From Isosphaeraceae bacterium (GTDB lineage Bacteria > Planctomycetota > Planctomycetia > Isosphaerales > Isosphaeraceae): a DNA stretch of 56,193 nucleotides. The DNA lies in contig JAJPJC010000488.1 in NCBI GenBank assembly GCA_021324445.1, positions 1 through 56,193 on the forward strand, written 5' to 3'. Below, one piece after another: positions 1 through 9,090 of the stretch. The notes beneath the pieces were generated by a model. It was not told the DNA's origin and did no database searches. It saw only the letters and a program-made list of their open reading frames with translations. The position numbers and the translations under genes are program-made. The first letter of the stretch is position 1; every line of letters starts with the position of its first letter.

Positions 1-99
1 CGCGAGGCGCGGCGGAAGCAGCGACGATTCCGCCATGACCCGGCCGCTTATCTCGCGAAATTGGAGCAACAGTGCCTCCAGTTAACTTTGCCATCCTAG
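1..99 (+). CDS. C-terminal end of a truncated-by-window protein, unidentified
   Basis: An open frame enters from the left edge and ends at TAG (97-99), giving 32 residues rich in Arg/Lys and Gln that finish QQCLQLTLPS. The Arg-rich run followed by an amphipathic helix resembles the tail of some transposases, but this is only an impression. It converges on the MFS gene ending at 124, and the intervening 24 bases contain a seven-T run. The true start lies outside the window, so the product cannot be identified. Confidence 0.35.
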   Translation, partial: REARRKQRRFRHDPAAYLAKLEQQCLQLTLPS

Positions 100-123
100 T
101 TTTTTTCTCCATGGGCATCCAGG

Positions 124-1452
124 CTAGCGGTGTGGGGCGGGCAGATCGCTGATCGCGGCCGCCGGGTCGCGATAACGCGGGCTCAGCACACCCGAGGCCA
201 GCACGACCAGACCGACCACCGCGCACAACACGGCCGAGAAGGCCATGACGGCGGCGACGCCCCAGGCGAGGGCCGCCCGCCCGGTCCAGAGCGCGCCCAG
301 CGGGACCGATCCCGAGTACACGATCATCCAGATCCCCATCAACCGGCCGCGGAGATGGTCGGGTACCGCCAACTGGATCAAGGTCATCGCCGAGGCATAG
401 AACACCACCGCGCCGAAGCCCAGGCCGAGCAGACAGGCCGCGGCGATGCCCAGCCGGACCCACGCCGGACCGGACGGATCGGCCCACTGGGGCAAGAGCG
501 CCGCGGCGAACAGGAAGCCGGCGAAGACGATCAAGCCCAAGATCGACCACCGCTCCCTGCGACGCTGGCGGCTCAGCGACGCCACAACGACTGCCCCGAG
601 AGTCGCGCCTATTCCGCTGCACGCCAGCAGGATGCTGTATCCTTCCACATCCGCCCGGACCACGCGACGGGTATAGGCCGGGACCATCGCCTCGTAACCC
701 ATGCCGACCACTCCGAAGAAGGTCACGAGCAAGCACAACGCGAGCATCCGGCGATCGCCGCGAAGGTAGTGCAGGCCGCCGAGGACCTCCGCGAAGGTGA
801 AATTGGCGTGCGGCTGCGACCGGGTCCGCCGCTCCAGCCGGATGGATAACAACGCGGCGATTGCCGCCAGGTAGCTGACGCCGTTGAGCGTGAAGCAGCC
901 GGTGGCACCCATCGTCGTGAGGCAGACTCCGGCCAGGGCCGGTCCCAGCACGCGCGTGGCGTTGAACAGCCCCGAGTTGAGCGCAATCGCATTCGGGAGG
1001 ACCTCCGGCCCGACCAGCTCGTAGAAGAACACCTGGCGGCTGGGCAGCTCGAAGGTGACGCAGATCCGCGTCAGGGCCAGGATCGCCGCCATCTGCCAGA
1101 TCTGCACCACGTCCAGCCCGACCAGCACGGCCAGCAGGAACGCCAGCACCATCTGGCCGCATTCCATCAGGACGATCATTCGTAAGGGGGCGACCCGATC
1201 CGCGATGGCGCCGGCGACCAGGCCGACCAGCAGGCCCGGCATCAGCGCCGCGACCTCGACCACGCCCAGCAGGAACTCGGATCGGGTCTGGTCGAAGATC
1301 AGCCAGCGCACCGCCGCGGACTGGAGCCAGGTCCCGACCAGGCTGACTCCCTGCCCCAGGTAATAGCGTCGAAAACCGGGATGGCCCAGCGCCGCGAAGG
1401 TCCGCCTGCGGACCGAGCCCAAGACGCTCGAGGAAATGCGGGGTTGAGCCAT
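124..1452 (-). CDS. MFS transporter, EntS/MFS_3-like exporter
   Basis: The 442-residue protein has about 12 hydrophobic segments and the layout of the MFS_3 (enterobactin exporter EntS-like) group. After an N-terminal tail of about 25 residues come TM1 with the motif GQGVSLVGTW and the conserved loop GAIADRVAPLRMI between TM2 and TM3. Members of this group export small molecules such as siderophores or drugs by proton antiport; the substrate here is unknown. I chose the ATG at 1452 because GAGGGG lies just upstream and the residues beyond it look non-coding. It lies 109 bp downstream of the permease gene on the same strand and may be co-transcribed with it. Confidence 0.85.
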   Translation of the reverse strand: MAQPRISSSVLGSVRRRTFAALGHPGFRRYYLGQGVSLVGTWLQSAAVRWLIFDQTRSEFLLGVVEVAALMPGLLVGLVAGAIADRVAPLRMIVLMECGQMVLAFLLAVLVGLDVVQIWQMAAILALTRICVTFELPSRQVFFYELVGPEVLPNAIALNSGLFNATRVLGPALAGVCLTTMGATGCFTLNGVSYLAAIAALLSIRLERRTRSQPHANFTFAEVLGGLHYLRGDRRMLALCLLVTFFGVVGMGYEAMVPAYTRRVVRADVEGYSILLACSGIGATLGAVVVASLSRQRRRERWSILGLIVFAGFLFAAALLPQWADPSGPAWVRLGIAAACLLGLGFGAVVFYASAMTLIQLAVPDHLRGRLMGIWMIVYSGSVPLGALWTGRAALAWGVAAVMAFSAVLCAVVGLVVLASGVLSPRYRDPAAAISDLPAPHR

Positions 1453-1561
1453 CAGGTCCCCTCTGGACCGGTCATCAACACTCGGGGATCGTGGTCCGGG
1501 TATCCCGCCGGTCGGATTCGACCACGGCCTGGAAGATGGTGCCACCGCACCGCGCCGGCGA

Positions 1562-3097
1562 TCATGCCCGCTTCTCCAGACAGGTTTCCGCCGGCGCGAG
1601 TTCGGTGTCGATCTCTTCCAGGGCGATTGACGGCCGCTCCAGTCCCATCCCGGCCACGAGCCAGTAGACCAGGACTGCGGTCAGGAACCCGGCGATCGGC
1701 CCCGGCGGCAGCCAGCCCCGGACCATCGGGCTGAAGTAACCCGCCGCCATCCACAAGGCGGACGACAGCGCCAGGCCGGCGGCCCAGCCCATCAAGCCCG
1801 GAGGGTTCAGGCCGGCCCGAACCCCAGCCCAGCCGCCGCGCTGCCGGAGGAAATCCCCGGCCATCGCGCCGACCGCCGGCGCGAAGACCAGTCCCATGGC
1901 CGCGGCGATCACGTCCACCCGGCTGGCCCCGGACGTCGCGATCAGCAGCCAGGCCGTCGCGCCGCCGATCCACGTCCAATGGATGCGGGGGACCCCGGGC
2001 CAATGGATCGCCAGCCGCCGCGAGTAGATCCCGGAGCACCAGCACGCCGGCGCCAGCGCGACCAGGCCGAACAGGATCAGGATGACGCCGGCCGGCACGC
2101 CGCCGATCCCGTGCCAGACCGCCCAGCGGAACGACAGCAACGGCGGACCTGCTCCCATCGCCTCCGCCAGCCGGTCGGTGGCCTGGAGTTGCCCCACCGC
2201 CCCCGCGACGATCACCAGCGACAGGACCGCCGCCGAGGAGATGGCCAGCACCAGGCCGGTCAGCCCTCCCAAGACCACGTCCCGACCCCATCGCGACGCG
2301 ACGCCCCAGTCCACACTCACGAAGCCGGCCAGGGCCAGGAAGCCGAAGATCAGGACGACCATCGAACCGGTCGACCCGGCCGGGTCGGCGGCCCCGGAGA
2401 CCCGCGCCACGAACATCGCATCCGCGGCCCGGTATTCGCCCACGCCGGGGAAAAGTGCCAGCGCGGTCACGGTCAGCAGGAGCAGGGCGACGGGAGCGTA
2501 CACCCGCATCAGCGCCACGATCACTCCGGCCAGTCGCAGCACGCTCACCATCCCCGTGATGAAGATCCAGAACACGGCCGTGCACAGGAAGACCGGACTC
2601 TCCAGCACGATCGCGCCGAGGTCCCAGCGGCCCAGGACCTGGGGCGAAAGCAGGCCGCAAGACCTCAGGCCGAGCAAGGTGTACTCGATCGCGGAATCGA
2701 TCGCCACCGCGTACCAGATGACCGCGGCGGCCGCGATCGCCACGCCGGTGATCCATTCCGAGCCCGACGTCCCGAAGGTCGAGGCTGCCACGGTGCCCAG
2801 TCGTTGCCGGGTGCGGAAGCCCCACAGCGCCATGGGAGAATAAAAGAGACAATAACTCAACGTCGCCGCCAGGACGGCGTTGCCGGCCAGACAACTCAGG
2901 CTCGCGCGCGGCAGGTCGATGGCCCAGAGCCGGTCGAAGAACGGCGCCCAGACCGCGAGCATCAGGTAGGCCGGCGTGAGCGAGCGGTACCAGGGCCGGC
3001 GCGGCAGCGGCGGACCGGCCAGCTCCGCCCGAAGCGTCGGAGGAAGGACCAGGCTCGAGTCCAAGATCACTTCGGAAGGGTCACTCAAGGCTACCAA
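1562..3097 (-). CDS. divergent NCS1-like (purine/cytosine permease type) membrane protein
   Basis: The product is a 511-residue polytopic protein with about 12 predicted membrane segments. Helix spacing and phrases such as FGTSGSEWITGVAIAAAAVIW and GFLALAGFVSVDWG recall the nucleobase:cation symporter-1 family (CodB-like). These carry purines, cytosine or related compounds across the inner membrane with Na+ or H+. The similarity is weak and the substrate-binding signature is not clear, so the assignment is only to a fold-level family. The start is uncertain: the longest frame begins with TTG at 3097 and no good ribosome binding site is visible, while a GTG at 3070 is an alternative. The neighbours on both sides are MFS transporters on the same strand. 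Confidence 0.6.
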   Translation of the reverse strand: MVALSDPSEVILDSSLVLPPTLRAELAGPPLPRRPWYRSLTPAYLMLAVWAPFFDRLWAIDLPRASLSCLAGNAVLAATLSYCLFYSPMALWGFRTRQRLGTVAASTFGTSGSEWITGVAIAAAAVIWYAVAIDSAIEYTLLGLRSCGLLSPQVLGRWDLGAIVLESPVFLCTAVFWIFITGMVSVLRLAGVIVALMRVYAPVALLLLTVTALALFPGVGEYRAADAMFVARVSGAADPAGSTGSMVVLIFGFLALAGFVSVDWGVASRWGRDVVLGGLTGLVLAISSAAVLSLVIVAGAVGQLQATDRLAEAMGAGPPLLSFRWAVWHGIGGVPAGVILILFGLVALAPACWCSGIYSRRLAIHWPGVPRIHWTWIGGATAWLLIATSGASRVDVIAAAMGLVFAPAVGAMAGDFLRQRGGWAGVRAGLNPPGLMGWAAGLALSSALWMAAGYFSPMVRGWLPPGPIAGFLTAVLVYWLVAGMGLERPSIALEEIDTELAPAETCLEKRA

Positions 3098-3192
3098 TCG
3101 CGAGAAGAAGGAGCCCGGCTCCGTGCCGTCCTGGTGGATTCCTGGGACGAGGCCTCCTCACCTCGCCGATCCCGGATCTCGGGCCGATCCCG

Positions 3193-4596
3193 CTAATAAT
3201 CCGAGGCCAATTCGGCGGGCGAGAGTTCCTCGCCTGTGAGCGATTCGGGCTTGTATCCGCCGCGGGCACGATCCGAGAGCGCAATGCCGCCGAAGATCAC
3301 GACCAGGATCAACGGCAGCGCCGAAACATAGCGGAACGACCACTTGGCGCCTTCGCTCTGGGCCTCGGCGACGATCTTTTGCTGATCGGCAGGGAGGGCC
3401 TTGACCTTGTCGGGCTCGATGACCCCCGCGGCGACGACCTGGTTCCTCACCTCGGCGGGAATGGCCGCGAAGGTGATCTGGTCGTTGACGCGACCCATCA
3501 GAGGCTGAGACAGTCCCACGGAGAGATTGCCGACACATCCCATCAGTCCCAAGAGGAAGGCGCCCCCGCGAGGGAACCGCTCGGCTGTGACACCCAGCAT
3601 CGTCGGCCAGAAATAGACGATCCCCAGTCCGTAGATGGTCGCCGCCGCGATGGCCGTCTTGAAGTCATAGGCGAAGCTGAGCAGATACAGGCCAATCGTC
3701 GAGAGGATGGCCGAGCCGGTGAGCATCCCCACCGGCGAGAGGCGATGGGCGATCGGACCGGCGAAGTGCCGGAGCACGAACATCATGAAGCTCGTGTAGA
3801 TCAGGATCCAGGTCCCGTTCATCCCGGCGGTTTTCTCCAGAACCAGGCTCTGCATCCCCTGCGGGGCCAGCTCGGTCGAGGCCGTCAGCAGCATGCAGAA
3901 GGCCCAGAGCAGGAACATGGGACGCAGGGCTTGAGAAAACATCTCTTGCGTCGAGACCCCAGAGGCGACCCGCTCGGTGACCGGGAAGGATTCGAAGAGG
4001 AACAAGCCGCCGTAGATCAGCATGGGCACGAGGATCAAGGCCGTCTTGATCTGCCAGCCGAACATCGTCGCCTGCGGCGTGGCCCCGGCACCACCCACCT
4101 CCAGCCCCAGCACCCACGAGATGCTCAGAGCCAGCAGCCCGCCCAGCATCAGCCCACCGGGCCACCAGGCATGCAGGATGTTGAGCTTGTGCGTCTTTGC
4201 CGTGGGATAGAGGGTCGCGGCCAGCGGGTTGATTCCGATCTCGACGAGTCCATTGGCGCTTCCCACGAGGAAAGTGGCCACACACAGCACCAGGTAGGCG
4301 GACAACCCCATCCCGGCGAGATAGGGCGTGACCAGCGTCAGGACGGTCCCAACGAGGTGACAGAGGAAGGCCAGGCCCAGCATGCGCTTCATTCCCAGCG
4401 CGTCGACGACGAAGGAGCCGACAGCCATCGAGCTGGCCATGCCCCAGAAGGCCATCCCACCGATCACACCGAGGTGGGTCGCATTCAGGTCGAACGATCG
4501 ACCCCATGCCGGAAGGATGTCCTGCCGGATCACGAACGAGAATGCCGAGGCCACCAACGCAATGCAACTGGCCCGGAACAGGACACGCGGATTCAT
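3193..4596 (-). CDS. MFS transporter, FucP/sugar-type
   Basis: The product is a 467-residue 12-TM major facilitator. It starts MNPRVLFRASCIALVASAFS, has a conserved TM2-TM3 loop (VVDALGMKRML), and keeps the NGLVEIGINPLAATLYP segment typical of FucP-like sugar:H+ symporters. The C-terminal tail is hydrophilic and acidic. The substrate is probably a sugar or sugar derivative, but this rests on family resemblance only. I chose the ATG at 4596; the open frame continues upstream, but those residues are not MFS-like. The gene is divergent from the small HEXXH gene at 4784, so the 187 bp between them should carry both promoters. Confidence 0.85.
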   Translation of the reverse strand: MNPRVLFRASCIALVASAFSFVIRQDILPAWGRSFDLNATHLGVIGGMAFWGMASSMAVGSFVVDALGMKRMLGLAFLCHLVGTVLTLVTPYLAGMGLSAYLVLCVATFLVGSANGLVEIGINPLAATLYPTAKTHKLNILHAWWPGGLMLGGLLALSISWVLGLEVGGAGATPQATMFGWQIKTALILVPMLIYGGLFLFESFPVTERVASGVSTQEMFSQALRPMFLLWAFCMLLTASTELAPQGMQSLVLEKTAGMNGTWILIYTSFMMFVLRHFAGPIAHRLSPVGMLTGSAILSTIGLYLLSFAYDFKTAIAAATIYGLGIVYFWPTMLGVTAERFPRGGAFLLGLMGCVGNLSVGLSQPLMGRVNDQITFAAIPAEVRNQVVAAGVIEPDKVKALPADQQKIVAEAQSEGAKWSFRYVSALPLILVVIFGGIALSDRARGGYKPESLTGEELSPAELASDY

Positions 4597-4783
4597 GCAG
4601 TCGGCCTCCGAAGCGGATGGTCCGTCACCAGGGGAGGAGATTGGACAAGACCAGCGAATTGTTTTTAGATTACCGAGTGGGCGCCACTTTGCCAGGGGGC
4701 AGTCGATCGGCGCGGCGCGCATGCCGGGAGAATCTGCCGGTCGCGCCGACGTTCCGGTCTGTCGAGGGAGAGGAGTCCGTTTC

Positions 4784-5170
4784 GTGTCCCGCGTGTTCCG
4801 CTATTGCTGGGCCGCACCGACCACGGTCATCGGCCTGGTCGCGGGCGGCTTGACGTTGTGTTCGGGTGGCCGCGTCCAGCGCTGTCGGGGTGCGCTGGAA
4901 TTCCACGGCGGCTTCGCGCGATGGCTGGCCGAACGCGGCCGCTTCTCGGCCATGACGCTGGGCCACGTCATCATCGGCCGCGACCCGGGTTGCCTGGAGT
5001 TCTGCCGCGAGCACGAGCAGGCCCATGTCCGCCAGGTGGAGCGCTGGGGGGCCGCATTCATCCCGGCCTACCTGATCGCCAGTCTCCTGGCGTGGCGGCA
5101 GGGGGGACACTACTATCACGACAACTGGTTCGAGCGCGACGCGCGGCGCGCCTGCGGCGAAGGAGAGTGA
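4784..5170 (+). CDS. small membrane protein with HEXXH zinc-peptidase motif
   Basis: This 128-residue protein has an N-terminal hydrophobic segment, then HEQAH at residues 77-81 and a candidate third ligand Glu at about 117 (NWFERDA). HEXXH with a downstream Glu is the gluzincin metallopeptidase pattern, seen in short proteins related to DUF4157. A second hydrophobic stretch (AAFIPAYLIASLLAW) follows HEXXH, so the site would lie at the membrane. The GTG start at 4784 is supported by GAGGGAGAGGAG ten bases upstream. It ends 55 bp before the VIT gene and is probably co-transcribed with it. Zinc binding and proteolysis are inferred from the motif only. Confidence 0.65.
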   Translation: MSRVFRYCWAAPTTVIGLVAGGLTLCSGGRVQRCRGALEFHGGFARWLAERGRFSAMTLGHVIIGRDPGCLEFCREHEQAHVRQVERWGAAFIPAYLIASLLAWRQGGHYYHDNWFERDARRACGEGE

Positions 5171-5225
5171 TCGAGGCCGCGAAGCCGGAAGCGACACGCG
5201 GCCAACGCCCCTGCAAGGAGACTCG

Positions 5226-5927
5226 ATGCACCAGCCTCTGCACGTCGAGCGGCATTTCACGGCCAGCGAGCTGGTCCGCGACCTCGTGATCGGCATGTCC
5301 GACGGCCTGACCGTGCCGTTCGCCCTGGCGGCGGGCCTCTCCGGGACCGACGTGGTGACGACCACCGTGGTCGTCACGGCCGGGCTGGCCGAAGTCGCGG
5401 CCGGCTCGATCGCCATGGGACTCGGCGGCTACCTGGCGGCCAAGAGCGACGCCGAGCACTACGCCAGTGAGAAGCACCGCGAGGAGGTCGAGGTCGTCGA
5501 GCTGCCCGACGTCGAACGCGAGGAAGTCGCCGTCGTCTTCCGCGACTACGGCCTCACGGAAGACCAGATCGAACCCATCCTCCAAGCCTTCGAGAAGAAT
5601 CACCCGGCCTGGGTCGACTTCATGATGCGCTTCGAGCTGGGCCTGGAGGAGCCCGACCCGCGCCGCGCCCTCCGCAGCGCGTTGACGATCGCCGGGGCCT
5701 ACATCGCAGGCGGCCTGATCCCCCTGTCCCCTTACATGGTCGTCGCCTATCCCCGCCAGGGGCTGATCATCTCCGTCGTCGTCACCGCCGTCGCGCTGGC
5801 CATCTTCGGCTACATCAAGGGACATTTCACCGGCACGCGACCTGCCCGCAGCGCCCTGCACACGACCCTCATCGGCGGCCTCGCCGCCACGGCAGCCTTC
5901 GTCATCGCGCGGATGTTCTCGTCCTGA
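5226..5927 (+). CDS. VIT1/CCC1-family iron/manganese transporter
   Basis: The 233-residue protein opens with a cytosolic helix and then the family signature (DLVIGMSDGLTVPFALAAGL). TM1-TM2 are followed by a charged cytoplasmic segment rich in Glu (residues about 80-140, EKHREEVEVVELPDVEREE), and then three further membrane helices. In VIT1/CCC1 proteins the acidic loop binds Fe2+/Mn2+ and the pore exchanges metal for protons, so the likely role is divalent-metal efflux or detoxification. An AAGGAG site precedes the ATG at 5226. The HEXXH gene lies directly upstream on the same strand. Confidence 0.92.
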   Translation: MHQPLHVERHFTASELVRDLVIGMSDGLTVPFALAAGLSGTDVVTTTVVVTAGLAEVAAGSIAMGLGGYLAAKSDAEHYASEKHREEVEVVELPDVEREEVAVVFRDYGLTEDQIEPILQAFEKNHPAWVDFMMRFELGLEEPDPRRALRSALTIAGAYIAGGLIPLSPYMVVAYPRQGLIISVVVTAVALAIFGYIKGHFTGTRPARSALHTTLIGGLAATAAFVIARMFSS

Positions 5928-5938
5928 GCGTGCGGATC

Positions 5939-6031
5939 GACGGCCGGAGCCGCCGCCTCCAGGAAGGCCGGCGGATCCGCTCTTTGTCGGAGCCGGCTCC
6001 GTCCGGCGACCGTCGATCGGCGGCCGGAGCC
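5939..6031. repeat. short GGCCGGAGCCGCC repeats and palindrome
   Basis: The convergent gap between the VIT gene and the polysaccharide-export gene contains two direct copies of CGGCCGGAGCCGCC (5939-5952 and 6018-6031). Between them is a GGAGCCGGCTCC palindrome. It can form GC-rich hairpins in either transcript and may act as a bidirectional terminator, although there is no T-tract. Confidence 0.45.
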
Positions 6032-6036
6032 GCCTC

Positions 6037-6771
6037 CTACTGTCCCAGCAAGCTTCCGAGCAGCCCGGGCGGCCGGGTGCCCGGCACGATGAGCCGATCG
6101 CCGGAGAGGATCTGGTAATTGGTCAAGGTGTCGCCCCGGTCCCGGATTCCGAACCAGTCGATCTTCAGGATCTGGTCGTGTCCCCCGGCCGGATGGGGAC
6201 GCACCAGGTAGGCCTTCTCCGGCAGGCTGTGGGAGCGCAGGCCCGCCTGGACGATCGCGTCCAGAACCGTCTCATTGCCGGTCGAGCGGAACCGGCCCGG
6301 ATTGGCAACCGCTCCCAGCACGTAGTAGAACTTACTCTGGTTGTTGGACAGGCGGACCGAGGCCTGGTAATGCTCCTTGTGCCGGCCGTTCTCCGGCGCC
6401 GGCAACGCGTCGAGGTGCTGCGCGATCCGCTCCTCGGCCTCGGCCAGCGTCAAGCCGGCGACAAAGACATCGCCCGCGAAGCCCAGGTCGATGAAGCCGT
6501 CGGAACCCACCACGCACGTCGAGGGATTCCCGTCGGGCAACGGCGGCTTGATCGCAATGTCCAGCTCGTCGGGCGGCTCGATCACATACGGCGGAAACGG
6601 GACCTTGTGCAGCTCACGGGGCTGGTTGGGATCGATCACGCCATATTGCGGGATCCGCTTGGCTTGATGGGACTTGCCCAGGGACTGGCAGCCCGTCATC
6701 GAGAGCACCATCAAGCCGGCCACCAGCCAACCCGGGCGGCGGTCTGTCACGGAAAGCATCCTTGCAATCAT
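6037..6771 (-). CDS. polysaccharide export lipoprotein (Wza-like, poly_export domain)
   Basis: The 244-residue lipoprotein has a signal peptide ending in the lipobox SMTGC (Cys28). A polysaccharide export domain (about residues 55-135, with VIEPPDELDIAIKPPLPDG and VGSDGFIDLGFAGDVFVAGL) is followed by an SLBB-like half. It is shorter than classical Wza (about 380 residues), as is common in planctomycete homologues. Such proteins line the outer-membrane channel for capsule or exopolysaccharide export. I chose the ATG at 6771 because GAGGTGG lies eight bases upstream. No other export genes are adjacent, so it may act with a system elsewhere in the genome. Confidence 0.85.
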   Translation of the reverse strand: MIARMLSVTDRRPGWLVAGLMVLSMTGCQSLGKSHQAKRIPQYGVIDPNQPRELHKVPFPPYVIEPPDELDIAIKPPLPDGNPSTCVVGSDGFIDLGFAGDVFVAGLTLAEAEERIAQHLDALPAPENGRHKEHYQASVRLSNNQSKFYYVLGAVANPGRFRSTGNETVLDAIVQAGLRSHSLPEKAYLVRPHPAGGHDQILKIDWFGIRDRGDTLTNYQILSGDRLIVPGTRPPGLLGSLLGQ

Positions 6772-6872
6772 GGACAACCACCTCGACCTTCCGTGGTCAC
6801 CGGGCCGTGGCCACCCCTGGGCGATCCGATCGGGACTGGGGAGGGCGGCCCGATTCGGGTCGCTGGCTTACC

Positions 6873-6901
6873 GGTTTAGTCGATCGGGGACCAACTGTCA
6901 A
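6873..6901 (-). promoter_or_regulatory. sigma70-type promoter for the export lipoprotein
   Basis: Reading the minus strand, a perfect TTGACA (6896-6901) is followed after exactly 17 bases by TAAACC (6873-6878). It lies about 100 bp upstream of the ATG at 6771 and faces it. The -10 box is poor, so the call rests mainly on the -35 box and the spacing. Confidence 0.45.
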
Positions 6902-7017
6902 CCTAAAGCTCGTTGAGTCCAGGCTTTGGGCGGCCTGCGCAGAGAATCGACGTGGCAGGACGGTCTCCATAGTGCTTTCGACCGAGGGTCTCCGGGAACT
7001 TGAAGCAAAACTGGAGA

Positions 7018-7046
7018 TTGACCGAAAGCCGCCCAGAGGTTAGCTT
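7018..7046 (+). promoter_or_regulatory. candidate promoter of the acyl carrier protein gene
   Basis: TTGACC (7018-7023), a 17-base spacer and TAGCTT (7041-7046) precede the ACP gene by about 105 bp. The gap 6772-7152 holds only this and the divergent promoter at 6873-6901; no gene is visible in it. Confidence 0.4.
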
Positions 7047-7152
7047 GCCACCAGTCCCAGTTCGGCCTCAGCGCCCGAGGGGAGAGCTCTGCCGCAGGCG
7101 GGTCGGTTTGGCGAACACCTCGTCCTGGCTGAAGGAGTCGTGCGAGGCCATC

Positions 7153-7410
7153 ATGGAAGATATCGCGAAGGTCGTTCATCACTTCATTCTCCGCGAATTC
7201 CTCCCGGGCGAGGATCCGGACGAGCTCACCGAGCGGACGCCGTTGATCACCGGTGGAATCCTCGACTCGATCAGCACGCTCAAACTGGTCGTCTTCCTCG
7301 AGGAGCATTTCGGCATCACCATCGAGGCCTTCGAGGCGGGCGTCGAGCATCTGGATTCGATCGGTCAGATCTCCGAGCTGGTGGCGCGCAAGCAGAAAGC
7401 CGCCGCCTGA
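7153..7410 (+). CDS. acyl carrier protein
   Basis: The 85-residue protein is acidic and helical, with the phosphopantetheine attachment motif GGILDSISTLKL (Ser39) and a typical second half (FLEEHFGITIE). ACPs carry growing or finished acyl chains as thioesters. GAAGGAG at 7131-7137 precedes the ATG at 7153. The gene stands alone on the plus strand and converges on the GH3-type synthetase gene, with 30 bp between the stop codons. That placement suggests a dedicated carrier for this locus rather than the fatty-acid synthesis ACP. This is inference, since no fab genes are nearby. Confidence 0.93.
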   Translation: MEDIAKVVHHFILREFLPGEDPDELTERTPLITGGILDSISTLKLVVFLEEHFGITIEAFEAGVEHLDSIGQISELVARKQKAAA

Positions 7411-7440
7411 TCGCGGGGAGGGGAGGGCGGAGCAGGGCCG

Positions 7441-9078
7441 TCAAGACGTCGCCGGCCTGGTCAGGACCTCCCCGGCCGCGGGATCGATGGACTCCCCGGG
7501 TGGAACCGTCCCTGCGACCTGTTCAGCGTCCTGGAGGAATTCGCGCAGCTCGCGGGTCAGGGTGCCGGCGTTATCGACCCGGGGGACCTTGTTCTGTCCG
7601 CCGAGCTTGCCGCGCCGGCGCATCCAGGCCTCGAAGCTCCCTGGACGCGCCACGAGCAGGCTCGGTGCAGGTAGCCCGACCCCAGGGGCGCGATGGGCGA
7701 GGTAGTCGGCGTTCCGCTGGGCGAGACCGGCGTCGAGAGCGTCCCGGAACCAGCGCGGATCCGACGGTTCCACGAGGAACTCGACGATATACTCGTGATA
7801 GCCGGGGGTCCCGGCGAAGACCGGTCCGACATGCCAATCCCGCACGGCCGCACCGGTCGCCGCGGCCGCGGCGGCGATGGCCGCCTCCAGCTCCTCACCG
7901 ATCAGGTGCTCACCAAAGGCGGAAAGCGTCTGGCGCGTCCGGCCGGTGAAGGTCAACAGCGGCGGATCCCGCGACTCGAACCGGATCGTGTCGCCGATGA
8001 TGTGGGCCCACAGCCCGGCGCAGGTCGAGACCAGCACCGCGTAATTCACTCCGGGCTCGACCGTGGCGAGCCAGTGCCGCGTCGGGTGTGCGGAATCGAG
8101 CTCGCCGGCCGGGACGAACTCATAGAAGATCCCATGATCAAAGACCAGGCGCAGCAGCTCGGTGCGCGGGTCGCCGAAGGCGACGAATCCCTCGGAGCAG
8201 GTATAAGTCTCCAGGAGCCGGACCCGTGGTGAGCCCACCAGCGAGCGGAACGCCGCGCGATACGGGTCGAACTTGACGCCGCCGTGGACGATCACCTCGA
8301 GATCGGGCCAGACGTCCACGAGCCGGGCCCTGCCCGTTTGCGCCAGGAGCCGCTGGAACAACGTCAAGAGCCAGCTCGGTACCCCGCCGATCAGGGTGAT
8401 CGGTTGCTCGCGGCTGCACTCGGCCAGCCGGGTGAGCTTCCGATCCCAGTCGGTCTCCAGGGCCAGGTCCAGGGGCGGAAACGTGTACGGCCGCCAGAGC
8501 GGGGAGAGCGCCACGGCGACGATCCCGCTGAGGTCGCCTTCGGCGACGCCGGGGGCGACTTGCCGCAGCGCGGTCGATCCGCCGAGAAAGAAGAGACGGC
8601 CCTGAAACAGGCGGGAAGCCGGCTGCGCCCGGACGTGCAGGGCCAGCATTGTCCGCGCGCCCCGGCGATTGGATGCGATCATCGCCGCGGAGACCGGGAT
8701 GTACTTGGTCACTCCCTGGGTGGTCCCGCTGGTCAGCGCCAGGAACGGGATGCGGCCCGGCCAGGTCAAGTCCTCGAAGAGGGGATAGTGGTCCTTCAGG
8801 TACGCGTCCCACAGCGATTCATAAGTGCGGATCGGGACCGATTGCTGGAAGTCCGCCACGGAGCGGATCCGGTCGAACCGATGATCGCGGCCGAATCGGG
8901 TCGCGCGCGCCCGATGCAACAGCCGGAGAAGCGTCCGCTCCTGGATCCGGACCGGGTCGGCCTCCTCCAGCGCGGCGGCCCGCAGCGCCGCCTCGAGGTG
9001 AAAGCCCAGGTTGACCAGATGGCGAACGGCCGGCCGGCTCGAGAACCGCGACCAGCCGGCCCACGACGCGGCGCTCAT
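7441..9078 (-). CDS. GH3-family acyl-acid-amido synthetase (auxin-responsive promoter family)
   Basis: The 545-residue protein matches the GH3 family of adenylating enzymes. It has the ATP-binding signature LTSGTTQGVTKYIPVS near residue 110, a second nucleotide motif near YTCSEGFVAFGDP, and a C-terminal GRTRQTLSAFGEHL element. GH3 enzymes adenylate a carboxylic acid and join it to an amino acid or other amine; in plants the acids are jasmonate and auxin. Bacterial members are widespread but largely uncharacterised. The gene is last in an apparent operon with the methyltransferase (12 bp gap) and the hydrolase, and it faces an ACP gene. An acyl group delivered by the ACP is a reasonable substrate guess. 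GAGAG precedes the ATG. Confidence 0.88.
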   Translation of the reverse strand: MSAASWAGWSRFSSRPAVRHLVNLGFHLEAALRAAALEEADPVRIQERTLLRLLHRARATRFGRDHRFDRIRSVADFQQSVPIRTYESLWDAYLKDHYPLFEDLTWPGRIPFLALTSGTTQGVTKYIPVSAAMIASNRRGARTMLALHVRAQPASRLFQGRLFFLGGSTALRQVAPGVAEGDLSGIVAVALSPLWRPYTFPPLDLALETDWDRKLTRLAECSREQPITLIGGVPSWLLTLFQRLLAQTGRARLVDVWPDLEVIVHGGVKFDPYRAAFRSLVGSPRVRLLETYTCSEGFVAFGDPRTELLRLVFDHGIFYEFVPAGELDSAHPTRHWLATVEPGVNYAVLVSTCAGLWAHIIGDTIRFESRDPPLLTFTGRTRQTLSAFGEHLIGEELEAAIAAAAAATGAAVRDWHVGPVFAGTPGYHEYIVEFLVEPSDPRWFRDALDAGLAQRNADYLAHRAPGVGLPAPSLLVARPGSFEAWMRRRGKLGGQNKVPRVDNAGTLTRELREFLQDAEQVAGTVPPGESIDPAAGEVLTRPATS

Positions 9079-9090
9079 AGCTCTCGCCGA

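Noticed and set aside
1453..1545. Upstream extension of the MFS exporter to 1545
   Set aside because: The extra 31 residues are not MFS-like, and a GAGGGG site fits the ATG at 1452.
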